Below are positions 7,909 to 17,235 of a stretch of 64,000 nucleotides of DNA, piece by piece. The stretch comes from Photobacterium sanctipauli (GTDB lineage: Bacteria; Pseudomonadota; Gammaproteobacteria; Enterobacterales; Vibrionaceae). The stretch lies in contig NZ_PYMA01000003.1 of assembly GCF_003026495.1 (NCBI RefSeq), forward strand, positions 248,001-312,000, given 5' to 3'. The position numbers were made by a program, and so were the translations under genes. The notes under the pieces were generated by a model. That model saw nothing but the letters and a program-made list of their open reading frames with translations. It was not told the origin of the DNA and did no database searches. Numbering within the stretch: position 1 is the first letter of the stretch; every line of letters starts with the position of its first letter.

Positions 7909-8646
7909 TTACATCGGCAGAGTAAAACCAAGCTGCCAGCGCAGGTCATCTTTTAGTTCTGTTCCCGTATCCCAACCATTTTCCATGATCACCCACTGGA
8001 AGTAAGGGCGCCATTTATTGGCTGTGTAGGTAATACGAAACTCATGGTCAGTCGTTGTATGCTTCTTGCCGTATTTAAATTGCTCCGCAATTTCATCGTC
8101 GGTTTCAAACAAATCAACACGGTTATAGAAGAATTCATAGTTGGTTGTGTTATAACCAATAAATGCATCCGTACGTACTGTTAGGTTGGTGCCATAGTTC
8201 ACTTCATTACCGTTTTCGTCAGTACCAATCCAATCATCAAAACCAAACTCCGGACGAGCACGGAAGTTCATCATCAAGCCATTGTCCCAGTTATAGCCAG
8301 CACGCACCGATACCCGGTTATTCCAAGGAGTGCGGGCCAAATACACATCCAAGAATGAGTTTTGCGACGGCTTGAAGGTTTTCCCCACCGCCCACTCATA
8401 ATAGCCATCGGTGTTCAATTCAGCCGCGACATAAATACCACCAAAGTCAGGCATATCCATACGACCAATCAAACCCTGCATACCTAGGTTCTTTTCTTCT
8501 TCATAACGCGTATATAGCTCAATCCAAAGCGGGTTGTTTGCGCCAGGAATAGCACCGCTATCTAAAATAGGGGCTTCAATATCATCAGCTGAAACGTTTG
8601 CACTAAAAACTACAGGCAATAGGAGGCCTAAAAGCGATTTTTTCAT
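7909..8646 (-). CDS. Small outer-membrane porin, KdgM/NanC-like
   Basis: A 245-residue protein with a clear signal peptide (MKKSLLGLLLPVVFSANVSA) and a mature chain of alternating beta strands rich in aromatic residues, the size of 12-stranded monomeric porins such as KdgM or NanC. Strand-like stretches include GGIYVAAELNT, RVSVRAGYNWDN, YEFFYNRVDLFE and a terminal LRWQLGFTLPM. It is the last gene of a minus-strand group with a GPH symporter, a nucleoside hydrolase and a ribokinase, so it probably admits the same substrate through the outer membrane. Which ligand passes cannot be read from sequence; oligogalacturonate specificity of the family should not be assumed here. Confidence 0.65.
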   Translation of the reverse strand: MKKSLLGLLLPVVFSANVSADDIEAPILDSGAIPGANNPLWIELYTRYEEEKNLGMQGLIGRMDMPDFGGIYVAAELNTDGYYEWAVGKTFKPSQNSFLDVYLARTPWNNRVSVRAGYNWDNGLMMNFRARPEFGFDDWIGTDENGNEVNYGTNLTVRTDAFIGYNTTNYEFFYNRVDLFETDDEIAEQFKYGKKHTTTDHEFRITYTANKWRPYFQWVIMENGWDTGTELKDDLRWQLGFTLPM

Positions 8647-8763
8647 GTATCCGCCTTTTATATAAATTGGGGATGTTGAGAAATTAACTTGGGCTGTTGG
8701 TAAACTGACTTGTTAACCAATTAAGCTTTTGGTAAATAAAATTGAGTGTTGGAAATAGGAACA

Positions 8764-10101
8764 TTACGCGTGGCTAACTGCCATCATGCGTTTGTAATAC
8801 TCCGTTGAGATAACGTATTTGCGCATAATCAACCCAGTCAGCAAGAAAAAGAATGCCGGAGCTATGGATAGCGATAGAGATAATCCCGACAGTACTTCCG
8901 GTGTTTTTTCCGCCGCTGCCGAATAGCCGAAGTAAGCCAAGGTGTAACCGGTAATAGGGCCAGATAATCCCATGCCTAACTTCTGACAGAACGATATTGC
9001 CCCCATTGCGATACCCGACGAGTCGATACCGGTCTTTTTCTCACCGTAATGAGAAACTTCTGCTACCGAAGCCCAGAAGATTGGCGTGTTCAGATCCGTA
9101 ACAAAGCAGAATACGAAGTAGCAAACCACCGCTGCAACAAACTCACCTTGCCCTACCAAGAAGTACATGGAAAAGCCAACCAGTGCCGAGGCATACATTG
9201 AATAACGGAATACCTTAATTTTGCAGAAATGCTGAGTCAGCTTCTTCGACACAATGGCCGCAAGCACGCCACCGATAGACCACATACCAAGGAACAGCGA
9301 GACCTGCACACCCGGTGAGGCACCGGTATATTCAGTGGCGTAGATAAAGGCGATATTGCCGCGCACAAGAAAGCCCGTCATCAATGCAATACAAGCAAAG
9401 CAAAGTACAACCCATTGGTCATTTTTAAGCAGGCTTTTCGCTTGCTCCATGAACGGCACATGGTTCTCTACTGTCTTCACCTTTTCCTCGGTTGTTACCG
9501 AGCAGAAGAGCAGACAGGCTGCACCAATTGTTCCCATGATGGCAAACGACATTGCGTAGCCCGCCACTTGGTCAGTATGGGATGTTACCCAGAACGGAAC
9601 GAAGGTCGTCACCAGCAAGGTAGCCGTCTTCGCCATGGTAAAACGGTAGGTATTGGCGGTAATACGCTCATCCGGATCATCGGTGATCACACCAATCATT
9701 GAAATGTACGGAATAGTCACCACCGTAAACATCACCGTATTGAAAATATAGGTGGCATAAGCCCACAATAGATTCATCTGGTAGGTTGAGCCCGGTGTGG
9801 TGAACATCAGATACATGGATACCCCCATCGGGATAGCAGCCAAGGCAATCCAATGGCGATAGCGGCCATATCGCGACTGGAATCGGCCTGTCGCCCACCC
9901 CATCATTGGATCGGTAAATGCATCAATAAAGCGCACCACCAGCAATAACCAACCGGCATCAACTGGCGTTAAACCAACCACTTGAACATGAAAAGCATAT
10001 ATCAGCATAGAGGCTGAGATCATGGACAAGTTAATGGCCATATCACCGGAACCAAATCCTATTTTTTCTAATAGGGACAGCTTTTTCTTTATCGTCGTCA
10101 T
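8764..10101 (-). CDS. GPH-family (MFS) cation symporter, probable nucleoside or ribose uptake
   Basis: A 445-residue permease with about 12 membrane helices. The early segment GFGSGDMAINLSM and the loop FIDAFTDPMMGWATGRFQSRYGRYRHWI are typical of glycoside-pentoside-hexuronide symporters of the MelB/XylP type, where the Asp residues take part in cation coupling. The gene starts 7 nt after the nucleoside hydrolase ends, so the two are co-transcribed. Context with nucleoside hydrolase and ribokinase makes a nucleoside or ribose the most likely cargo; this is inference from neighbours. Confidence 0.82.
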   Translation of the reverse strand: MTTIKKKLSLLEKIGFGSGDMAINLSMISASMLIYAFHVQVVGLTPVDAGWLLLVVRFIDAFTDPMMGWATGRFQSRYGRYRHWIALAAIPMGVSMYLMFTTPGSTYQMNLLWAYATYIFNTVMFTVVTIPYISMIGVITDDPDERITANTYRFTMAKTATLLVTTFVPFWVTSHTDQVAGYAMSFAIMGTIGAACLLFCSVTTEEKVKTVENHVPFMEQAKSLLKNDQWVVLCFACIALMTGFLVRGNIAFIYATEYTGASPGVQVSLFLGMWSIGGVLAAIVSKKLTQHFCKIKVFRYSMYASALVGFSMYFLVGQGEFVAAVVCYFVFCFVTDLNTPIFWASVAEVSHYGEKKTGIDSSGIAMGAISFCQKLGMGLSGPITGYTLAYFGYSAAAEKTPEVLSGLSLSLSIAPAFFFLLTGLIMRKYVISTEYYKRMMAVSHA

Positions 10102-10108
10102 AGCAAAC

Positions 10109-11014
10109 CTATAGGGTCATCGAAAATACTTTGTCAAAGAATTCGCGTATTACTTGTTGTGCATCAACTCTATAACCAACAACCACGTTACTGGTTGCAG
10201 GCTCCCTTCCCCAAAGCCTGTCTTCGGAGATAACTGTCGCACCTCGGGTATGCTCGCCCTTGAGCTCAATTTTCACGTCTTCTTTTTGGTAACTTAAATA
10301 ACGCTCATCCGATAACGCTAATACCGTCAACGGATCATGCAGGATAGGAGAAAAACCAGAATGCGCTTTCCATGCATCGCAGCACTCAATAACCAATTGT
10401 TGTAACGGGGTGCAGGCTTTCTCTCTTGCCCTCTCAATTAACTCGCTGCTTACTTCACATTGGGTTGTAACATCAAGGCCAATCATTTTGATATTTAGCC
10501 CAGAGCTAACAACGATTTGCGCAGATTCGGGATCGCAAACAATATTCCATTCATTCGCATGATGATAAAAACAACCACCCATAATAATGAGTTCTGCACT
10601 ATTATTTAATAAATGAGGTTTCTCGGTAATTAACCTAGCGATATTGGTTAACGGTCCAATGGCAATAATTGCAACTTGCTCATTTTCAGTTAATAGCTTT
10701 TCATAGAATGCCATTACATCAGTGCCATCAAACTCATACTGATTCATCTTTTCTTGATATTGGCACGGCACTTTTGAACACGTATTTCCCGTTACTCCCG
10801 GCTCGCTGTCACCAGCAAAAACGGGGATATTATGCACACCAGCCTGTGCCAATAAATACTTCGCCATTTTGGCGCGCAAATGGGTATTTTCGAATACGGT
10901 AGAAATACCAAGAAGTTGAATATTACTAAGCTGCGTGGCTAAAGCGATAGCCAAGGCGTCATCAGCATCGTCACCAATATCGGTGTCGATAATGACTTTT
11001 CTTATCGGGTGCAT
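10109..11014 (-). CDS. Inosine-uridine-type nucleoside hydrolase
   Basis: A 301-residue hydrolase that splits nucleosides into base and ribose. The calcium-binding aspartate cluster is visible at the N-terminus (IIDTDIGDDADDALAIAL), followed by VFAGDSEPGV, AIGPLTNIARLI, the central IMGGCFYHHANEWNIVCDPESA, and the late HDPLTVLALSD. All are features of the IU-NH fold, and the length fits. It lies 4 nt after a ribokinase gene and 7 nt before the GPH symporter. The released ribose would be phosphorylated by that kinase. Base specificity cannot be told. Confidence 0.9.
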   Translation of the reverse strand: MHPIRKVIIDTDIGDDADDALAIALATQLSNIQLLGISTVFENTHLRAKMAKYLLAQAGVHNIPVFAGDSEPGVTGNTCSKVPCQYQEKMNQYEFDGTDVMAFYEKLLTENEQVAIIAIGPLTNIARLITEKPHLLNNSAELIIMGGCFYHHANEWNIVCDPESAQIVVSSGLNIKMIGLDVTTQCEVSSELIERAREKACTPLQQLVIECCDAWKAHSGFSPILHDPLTVLALSDERYLSYQKEDVKIELKGEHTRGATVISEDRLWGREPATSNVVVGYRVDAQQVIREFFDKVFSMTL

Positions 11015-11018
11015 AATC

Positions 11019-11945
11019 TTAATTTCCTTGCTGGCGGTTCAAGGCTTCTTGGTGGTTTGGCATGTTGGAAGCTCCCTTGCGCTCAACAGCAAGAGACGCA
11101 AAAGCTGTGGCATACTGGAGAGATTCGCGAATCGACTTCCCCTGCGCCAGCGACGCAGCAAAGCTACCGTTGAATGCATCGCCTGCACCACTAGTATCTA
11201 AGACTTCTGCCTTTATTGAAGGAAAAAACTCAAAAATAGCACCATCAAAATACAAGCAACCCTTTGCCCCAAGGGTAAGAATCACCGTACTTACCCCTTT
11301 GTTATGAATGGCTTGCGCGGCCAATTTTGCGCTTTCCAGATCTGTAATTTCAATACCTGAAATGTCTTGGGCTTCGGTTTCATTTGGGGTAAGCACATCA
11401 ACCAAAGGCAGCAGTGAAATCACCTCATCCGAGTATGGGGCAGGATTTAACACTGTCAGTACACCATGACTTTTTGCTGATTGCAGAAAAGAGTGCGTAG
11501 CCTGAAAGTTATTTTCCAGTTGGGTCAGTGCCACGGCACAACCTGAAAGCCTAATTGTATATTCACCGAGTTCTTGTTCACTCAATGCTAAGTTAGCCCC
11601 AAGATCCAACACAATCTTATTTTCGCCACTAAGCTCTGATACCTGGATAAATGCACGCCCCGTCAGGCTATTTTCGTCTCTATGTATTAATAGCGAATCA
11701 AAACGCTCTTGCTCTAATCGTTTTGTCGCAATATTTGCTAATGCATCATTACCCGTTTTTGCTAAAAAAATAACGTTCCTGTTCGCTTTCGATGCTGCAA
11801 TGGCCTGGTTTGCACCTTTACCACCAAGAACTGTAAACGAAGAGTTTGCTATCATTGTTTGGCCGGGTTTAGGGAAATCACTTAATAACGAGACAAAATC
11901 GATATTAATTGAACCCAATATAAATAAGCCTGTATTTTGTTTCAT
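11019..11945 (-). CDS. PfkB-family ribokinase of the nucleoside cassette
   Basis: A 308-residue sugar kinase of the PfkB family, most like ribokinase: N-terminal LFILGSINIDFVS, the first signature VLGGKGANQAIAASKANRN, and the second signature DTSGAGDAFNGSFAASLAQG with the catalytic Asp. It phosphorylates a pentose, presumably the ribose released by the adjacent nucleoside hydrolase. It is the first gene of the minus-strand group and is read away from a LysR regulator. It is clearly a paralogue of the rbsK in the rbs operon at 19.4 kb, not a duplicate of recent origin. Confidence 0.85.
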   Translation of the reverse strand: MKQNTGLFILGSINIDFVSLLSDFPKPGQTMIANSSFTVLGGKGANQAIAASKANRNVIFLAKTGNDALANIATKRLEQERFDSLLIHRDENSLTGRAFIQVSELSGENKIVLDLGANLALSEQELGEYTIRLSGCAVALTQLENNFQATHSFLQSAKSHGVLTVLNPAPYSDEVISLLPLVDVLTPNETEAQDISGIEITDLESAKLAAQAIHNKGVSTVILTLGAKGCLYFDGAIFEFFPSIKAEVLDTSGAGDAFNGSFAASLAQGKSIRESLQYATAFASLAVERKGASNMPNHQEALNRQQGN

Positions 11946-12225
11946 ATAGTAGCTCTGATTTAAATAGCGTGGCGTCTGGGCTATATGCTATTTCTCAGAG
12001 AAAAAATGAGAATTCGTATATTCATTACGATTGTTATGAAAAACATAACAATCAGCTGATATATTGACCTCTTTAACAGGCTCTAACAGCCGATAAGCCT
12101 GTCACTCCGCGGTAGATTCAATGAGTTACCATTTTGCGGTGCCATCTAGTAAGTGCAAAAAGTGTGATCTTGACATCCGATGAAACAGTGGGACAACCGT
12201 TACCAAACAAGAAATGGGTGATTTT

Positions 12226-12241
12226 TGTGACATTTAACACA
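12226..12241. promoter_or_regulatory. Possible CRP-like site between the nucleoside cassette and lysR
   Basis: TGTGA-N6-ACACA is a one-mismatch match to the CRP core TGTGA-N6-TCACA. It lies in the shared upstream region of the divergent ribokinase and lysR genes, within a 390-nt stretch that has no other gene. Catabolite control would suit a carbon-source operon. Confidence 0.35.
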
Positions 12242-12335
12242 CTTGTACTATTCACTTCTTTTCATTGTCAGTGAGATCGGATCAATCGATATTTTATGTC
12301 ATACTGTTATTATTTGGTTTTTGCTAACAACAAGC

Positions 12336-13259
12336 ATGAATAGTCACTTCCAGCACTCTCGTATTACCTTAAAAATGTTGCAGTATTTCTACGCCGTTGC
12401 CCAAGAACAACACTTTGGTCGTGCCGCTGAAAAGCTCAATATCACCAAACCGCCATTAAGTGCACAAATCAAAGAACTTGAATCAATTCTCGGCACCGAG
12501 CTATTTATTCGTAATACACGCAATGTGGAATTAACGTCAGTAGGAAGGATACTCAAAGGCGAATGTGAACTGATGTTCGATTTCTATGAGAACTCAATTA
12601 ATAAAGTCATCAAGGCTAGCCGAAAAGAAAAAAAGACCATCAATATCGGCTTAATTAGCTCCTTTTTTTGGGCAGGCTTGGGTAAAGCGCTAAAAAAATA
12701 CCGAGACAAAAACCCCAATTACACCCTTAACTTTCTGGAACTGACACCAGAAAGACAAAAACAAAGCCTCATCGACAAGTCCATCGACCTCGGCCTCGCC
12801 CGCTTTGCCGATACTATCAACATCGCCCCATTCCAGGCCGATAAAGTACTCGATGATAATATGTGTTTGGTTGTCTCAAGCGAACACCCGCTTTGCGATA
12901 GAAAGTCCATTGGCATTAGTGAGTTAAGTGCCGAAGAGTTTGTCCTAATGCACCGCCACGACTCCGCTTCAACAGGCTTAATCATCAACTCTTTTCTTGT
13001 CGAAGAGATGAACATGAACGTTACCAAAGAAGTGTTTGAGCCCAACACCTTAATGGCGGTGGTTGCCACCAGCAATATGGTCTCAATAGTGCCTTCCAGT
13101 TTTCGTATGCACCAATGGGATGATGTCACCTTTATAAATCTAAAGGAACAAATACCCGCCCACATGTGTGCCATGTACGCCAGTGAAGACTTAGATGAAG
13201 TGCTAATGGAATTACTGGCATTTCTTAAAGCAGAATTGGCAAGTTATCGCCGTTATTAG
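12336..13259 (+). CDS. LysR-family transcriptional regulator
   Basis: A 307-residue LysR-type regulator. The winged HTH is at residues 8-70 (LQYFYAVAQEQHFGRAAEKL, then LNITKPPLSAQIKELE and FIRNTRNVELTSVG), followed by a periplasmic-binding-like effector domain (INIGLISSFFWAGLG, DLGLARFAD, VVSSEHPLCDR). The reading frame is open 31 codons further upstream, but those codons do not resemble the family, so the ATG just before the HTH is chosen. It is divergent from the nucleoside cassette, the usual arrangement for a LysR regulator and its target. The effector is unknown. Confidence 0.85.
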   Translation: MNSHFQHSRITLKMLQYFYAVAQEQHFGRAAEKLNITKPPLSAQIKELESILGTELFIRNTRNVELTSVGRILKGECELMFDFYENSINKVIKASRKEKKTINIGLISSFFWAGLGKALKKYRDKNPNYTLNFLELTPERQKQSLIDKSIDLGLARFADTINIAPFQADKVLDDNMCLVVSSEHPLCDRKSIGISELSAEEFVLMHRHDSASTGLIINSFLVEEMNMNVTKEVFEPNTLMAVVATSNMVSIVPSSFRMHQWDDVTFINLKEQIPAHMCAMYASEDLDEVLMELLAFLKAELASYRRY

Positions 13260-13350
13260 TTTTCATACCATGTTAAAAGACAAGATGCCTATCAACTGTC
13301 AAAATCGATCCGGCACCTTGAAGAAGCTTGGGTATATTTAATAATTGGTT

Positions 13351-13722
13351 CTAAAAACTCACCACTTTATCCGCTTGCAGCGTCCACAGTGATAAGTCAT
13401 CGAGGGTGCCAATTTCAGCGCCTTCTATCAGGGGCAGCTCTGTGATCCCACGGGCATTGCAGCACGTTTTGCATAATTTCACCTCGGCACCTTGTGCCAG
13501 CAAGATCTCCAGCATTTGCTGAATATCATAACCTTCACCCGGCGTTTGCTTTGGCAGGGCACAAGTTACAGCATCAGACATCAAGAAGATTTTAATCTGT
13601 GTTTCAACCCCGTCTTGCTCATTGAGGTTGATAGCGAGCCTTAAGCCATTAAACGAACGCTCGGAGCCATAGGGGGCATCATTTAAAATAAAGAGTAAGG
13701 TTTGTTGCGTGTTCATTGTCAT
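13351..13722 (-). CDS. DsrE/YchN-like family protein
   Basis: A 123-residue small alpha/beta protein of the DsrE/DsrF-like group. Features are an N-terminal strand LLFILNDAPYGSERSFNGLRLAI, a middle FLMSDAVTCALP, and LAQGAEVKLCKTCCNARGI containing a CKTCC cysteine cluster that could carry sulfur. Family members include sulfur-transfer proteins and structural homologues of unknown role such as YchN. The ATG follows AGGA at suitable spacing. It is a single gene read away from modE, about 150 nt apart. Sulfur carriage is a guess from the cysteines. Confidence 0.75.
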   Translation of the reverse strand: MTMNTQQTLLFILNDAPYGSERSFNGLRLAINLNEQDGVETQIKIFLMSDAVTCALPKQTPGEGYDIQQMLEILLAQGAEVKLCKTCCNARGITELPLIEGAEIGTLDDLSLWTLQADKVVSF

Positions 13723-13870
13723 AGGTATCCTACTGAATGCTCAGGAAATCTTTGCGATAGGTATAATCGTCAAACCTGTAATAAAATCAGGTATACTCTA
13801 CGACAATTAAGCACTTACATACTCGAAGCTGGTTCACGTTCTCAGCTTTGCACCTCACAGGAACCGCCAA

Positions 13871-14656
13871 ATGGACTTTGATGCCCTGCTAACGCTCTCT
13901 CAAAACGGAAAAGTGTTTGCCAATCCGCGCAGGATAGCGTTATTGAAGGCCATAGAAGAAACAGGCTCTATTAGCCAGGGCGCCAAACTTGCAGGTATTA
14001 GCTATAAGGCAGCCTTTGATGCGGTAAAGGATATGAACAGCCGTGCGGAAACACCAGTGGTAGACAGTGAGAAAGGTGGCAAAGGGGGCGGCGGCGCACT
14101 CCTTACCCATCAAGGCAAACGCCTGGTGCAAATGTACGAGTTACTGGATCATATTCAAAGCATGGGACTGCAAGCGCTCAATGACGACAACGTGCCACTC
14201 CATAGCCTGCTGGGCGTGATGAGCAAGCTATCACTGCAAACCAGCGCCCGTAACCAGCTTTTTGGCTCGATCACTGCGATTGAAAACCACGACCTGCATG
14301 ATTTGGTCCATATTGGGCTCGCCGGGGGTGAAGCCGTCATCGCGACAGTGACCCATGGCAGTACTTTGAGGTTGAACCTAACAATAGGGAAAGATGTGGT
14401 CGCACTGATCAAAGGGCCAGCCATTACTGTAACCCGGCAGCGAACAAACCACAGCGAGTTGAACCAATTGGGCGGGACACTCACTTCAATTGAATCAGAT
14501 GGTCACTCAACAGAGCTGTTCATTAAAATCAGTGATGAAAATGACATCTGCGCACTGGTTAGCCAAACACAAGAAGAAGACGCCACTTTCAGTATCGGTA
14601 TGGAAGTCTACGCCACATTCCACAGCTCACAAGTGATCATCGCGACGATGACCTAA
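13871..14656 (+). CDS. modE: Molybdate-responsive regulator ModE
   Basis: A 261-residue ModE: an N-terminal winged HTH of LysR-like type (RIALLKAIEETGSISQGAKL, AGISYKAAFDAVKDMN) with the family-typical GGKGGGGALLT wing, then two MOP/TOBE molybdate-binding repeats (SARNQLFGSITAIE onwards, and NQLGGTLTSIESDG onwards). Length matches E. coli ModE (262). It senses molybdate and represses molybdate transport while adjusting molybdoenzyme genes. The modABC transporter is not adjacent in this window. Confidence 0.93.
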   Translation: MDFDALLTLSQNGKVFANPRRIALLKAIEETGSISQGAKLAGISYKAAFDAVKDMNSRAETPVVDSEKGGKGGGGALLTHQGKRLVQMYELLDHIQSMGLQALNDDNVPLHSLLGVMSKLSLQTSARNQLFGSITAIENHDLHDLVHIGLAGGEAVIATVTHGSTLRLNLTIGKDVVALIKGPAITVTRQRTNHSELNQLGGTLTSIESDGHSTELFIKISDENDICALVSQTQEEDATFSIGMEVYATFHSSQVIIATMT

Positions 14657-14672
14657 AACGGGCTGTGGTGCT

Positions 14673-14945
14673 TTATTCACTTAACTTAATGCAGGTATTG
14701 TGGAACGGATTGTAACCTTCCCCCTGCATCAGGCATGACTCTAAGTATTTGTAATCTAGATACTGAAATAGCACGAGAAAGATCACCGCCAATACCATTC
14801 CGGCTAGTGATAGCTTCGCCAACCACATTTTTTTTCTGTTTAATGCAAAAAGCAACATCCCAACCGAGGTGGGTGCCAAGCTCATAAACAGTGGTTGAAA
14901 ATCGATAAGCGATAAGCGATAAAGCCATGAACCTTCCGTGTGCAC
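14673..14945 (-). CDS. Small predicted membrane protein
   Basis: A 90-residue reading frame with two hydrophobic segments (about 19-35 and 42-62) and a short cysteine-containing tail (YLESCLMQGEGYNPFHNTC). I do not recognise a family. The start is a GTG with a weak ribosome site; an internal ATG (MSLAPTSV) is an alternative. It converges on modE with a 16-nt gap. The hydrophobic pattern and lack of a competing frame make it plausible, but not certain. Confidence 0.5.
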   Translation of the reverse strand: MHTEGSWLYRLSLIDFQPLFMSLAPTSVGMLLFALNRKKMWLAKLSLAGMVLAVIFLVLFQYLDYKYLESCLMQGEGYNPFHNTCIKLSE

Positions 14946-15134
14946 TCTGAGAAATATCAGGGAGGAATAATACGCTTTTATCTATCCCTGTTTCAAAGCA
15001 ATCTTTCACACAAATTAAAATCTGACCAAGAAATGACACTTTCTCTAACGGTTATGCCGACGAAGCTCACGATATATTCACTAAAAGCATAATTCTTCTG
15101 ATCCCAATCACAAAACTCACCCATACTTAATGCG

Positions 15135-15194
15135 CATCGAAACGTTTGCTTTTACATTTACCGCCATCGAAACGTTTGCGTAATCGTTTCGATG
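15135..15194. promoter_or_regulatory. Cluster of RbsR-like operator half-sites upstream of rbsD
   Basis: CATCGAAACGTTTGC occurs at 15135-15149 and again exactly 30 bp later at 15165-15179. The second copy's CATCGAAACG forms a 10-bp inverted repeat with CGTTTCGATG at 15185-15194. The core resembles the E. coli RbsR operator, which contains CGAAACGTTTCG. Ending about 80 nt before rbsD, the cluster is well placed for repression by RbsR, encoded at the end of the operon. Confidence 0.75.
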
Positions 15195-15275
15195 TCACAA
15201 AAAACAAAGGAACAAATCGACCAAGGCTGGTTTCGAGAACAAAGCATCACCACCATCAATGAATAAGGTGCAAAC

Positions 15276-15695
15276 ATGAAAAAAAGCGCACTCATCAATG
15301 CCGAGCTGTCATATGTGGTCGCCACATTGGGCCATACCGATGAAATTACAGTCTGCGATGCGGGTTTACCTATCCCTGATGTGACCCAACGCATCGACCT
15401 GGCGCTCATTCCTGGCGTACCAACGTTTATCCAAACGGTGCAAGCCGTTCTTGGTGAAATGCAAATTGAAGGCGTAGTGATGGCTGAAGAATTTAAGCAG
15501 GTCAGCCCTGATCACCATGATGCGCTCATTGCATTGATTCAGCAGGAAGAAAAAGCCTGCGGCAAGCGCATCAATATTAATTATGTGACCCACGAGGCAT
15601 TCAAGGTACACACCGAAAACAGTAAAGCGGTCATCCGCACTGGAGAATGTACCCCTTATGCCAACGTGATCTTCCAAGCCGGCGTTGTGTTTTAA
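15276..15695 (+). CDS. rbsD: D-ribose pyranase RbsD
   Basis: A 139-residue RbsD, which interconverts the pyranose and furanose forms of ribose so that ribokinase can use it. Family motifs are the N-terminal [19 protein letters not shown] with the catalytic His, CDAGLPIP, and the C-terminal [19 protein letters not shown]. Length matches E. coli RbsD. It is the first gene of the rbsDACBKR operon, downstream of an RbsR-like operator cluster. Confidence 0.96.
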   Translation: MKKSALINAELSYVVATLGHTDEITVCDAGLPIPDVTQRIDLALIPGVPTFIQTVQAVLGEMQIEGVVMAEEFKQVSPDHHDALIALIQQEEKACGKRININYVTHEAFKVHTENSKAVIRTGECTPYANVIFQAGVVF

Positions 15696-15729
15696 CAGCA
15701 ACACATTGAACGAGTTGCAAGGAATTGAC

Positions 15730-17235
15730 ATGAAACAGCCAATTTTAGAACTAAAAGACATCGAGAAAGCGTTTCCTGGCGTTAAAGCACTGGATAAGGC
15801 CAGCTTAAATGTCTATCCCGGTAAGGTGATGGCCTTAATGGGAGAAAACGGGGCAGGTAAATCAACCCTAATGAAGGTGTTGACGGGCATCTACCACATG
15901 GATGCCGGTGAGATCCGATATGAAGGTAGTACTGTTAACTTCAACGGCCCGCGCCACTCGCAAGAAGCGGGTATTAGCATCATCCACCAAGAACTAAACC
16001 TGATCCCAGAGCTTACGATTGCTGAGAACATCTTTTTGGGCCGTGAGAAAACCAATGCGTTTGGCGGCATCAAATGGTCGCAAATGTACAAGGAAGCGGA
16101 TGCGCTGCTTAAGCGACTGAATGTAAAACACAGTTCACGCCAGCTATTGGGAGAGCTTAGCCTTGGCGAACAACAAATGGTTGAAATCGCCAAAGCACTA
16201 TCGTTTAAGTCTCAGGTCATCATTATGGATGAGCCTACCGATGCCCTGACTGACACCGAGACTGAATCGCTATTTAAGGTGATCAACGAACTGCGCGACG
16301 AAGGCTGCGGCATTGTTTATATCTCGCACCGCCTAAAAGAAATTTTTGAGATTTGTGACGACATCACCGTCCTTCGTGACGGGAAATTCATCGGCCAACG
16401 CGCCGTTGCCGATACCGATGAAGACGGCCTGATCGAAATGATGGTAGGCCGTCGCCTTGACGAGCAGTACCCGCGTATTGATGTTACCCACGGTACAACC
16501 TGCCTTGAAGTGAAGAACCTCAATGGCGCTGGTGTGCATGATGTCAGCTTCAACCTAGACCGCGGTGAAATCCTTGGTATTTCGGGCTTGATGGGTGCTG
16601 GCCGTACCGAGCTGATGAAAGTGATCTACGGTGCGCTTAAGCGTGACTCTGGCGATGTGATTCTTGACGGTAAGTTAATTAACCCAATCAGCCCACAAGA
16701 CGGCCTCGCTAACGGTATCGCTTATATCTCGGAAGACCGCAAGGGCGATGGTTTGATCCTTGGTCTGTCGGTAAAAGAGAACATGTCGATTTGTTCGCTA
16801 GAGCAGCTTTCGAAAGGCATGCAGCTCAACCACTACGATGAAGTGACTGCGGTGGAAGACTTTATCCGCCTATTCAATATCAAGACGCCAACCCGCAACC
16901 AGATCATTGGCAACCTATCGGGTGGTAACCAGCAAAAAGTGGCCATTGCCAAAGGGCTGATGACCAAGCCGAAAGTATTGATCCTCGATGAGCCAACCCG
17001 AGGTGTCGATGTCGGTGCCAAGAAAGAGATCTATCAGCTGATCAACCAATTCAAGTCTGAAGGGATGAGCATCATTCTCGTGTCTTCTGAAATGCCAGAA
17101 GTGCTGGGTATGAGCGACCGAATTCTGGTGATGCACGAAGGCAAGATCAGCGGCGAATTCATGGCTAATGAAGCCGACCAAGAAAAACTACTAGCCTGCG
17201 CTGTGGGTAAACAAATCAACGAGGTAGCAGCATGA
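15730..17235 (+). CDS. rbsA: Ribose ABC transporter ATP-binding protein RbsA
   Basis: A 501-residue protein with two fused ABC domains. The first has Walker [13 protein letters not shown], signature [15 protein letters not shown] and Walker [14 protein letters not shown]; the second has a degenerate Walker A ([12 protein letters not shown]), signature [15 protein letters not shown] and [12 protein letters not shown]. This is the standard sugar ABC layout in which the second site is altered. The start after AAGGA is chosen over an upstream in-frame ATG inside rbsD. Its TGA overlaps the rbsC start by 4 nt. Confidence 0.97.
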   Translation: MKQPILELKDIEKAFPGVKALDKASLNVYPGKVMALMGENGAGKSTLMKVLTGIYHMDAGEIRYEGSTVNFNGPRHSQEAGISIIHQELNLIPELTIAENIFLGREKTNAFGGIKWSQMYKEADALLKRLNVKHSSRQLLGELSLGEQQMVEIAKALSFKSQVIIMDEPTDALTDTETESLFKVINELRDEGCGIVYISHRLKEIFEICDDITVLRDGKFIGQRAVADTDEDGLIEMMVGRRLDEQYPRIDVTHGTTCLEVKNLNGAGVHDVSFNLDRGEILGISGLMGAGRTELMKVIYGALKRDSGDVILDGKLINPISPQDGLANGIAYISEDRKGDGLILGLSVKENMSICSLEQLSKGMQLNHYDEVTAVEDFIRLFNIKTPTRNQIIGNLSGGNQQKVAIAKGLMTKPKVLILDEPTRGVDVGAKKEIYQLINQFKSEGMSIILVSSEMPEVLGMSDRILVMHEGKISGEFMANEADQEKLLACAVGKQINEVAA

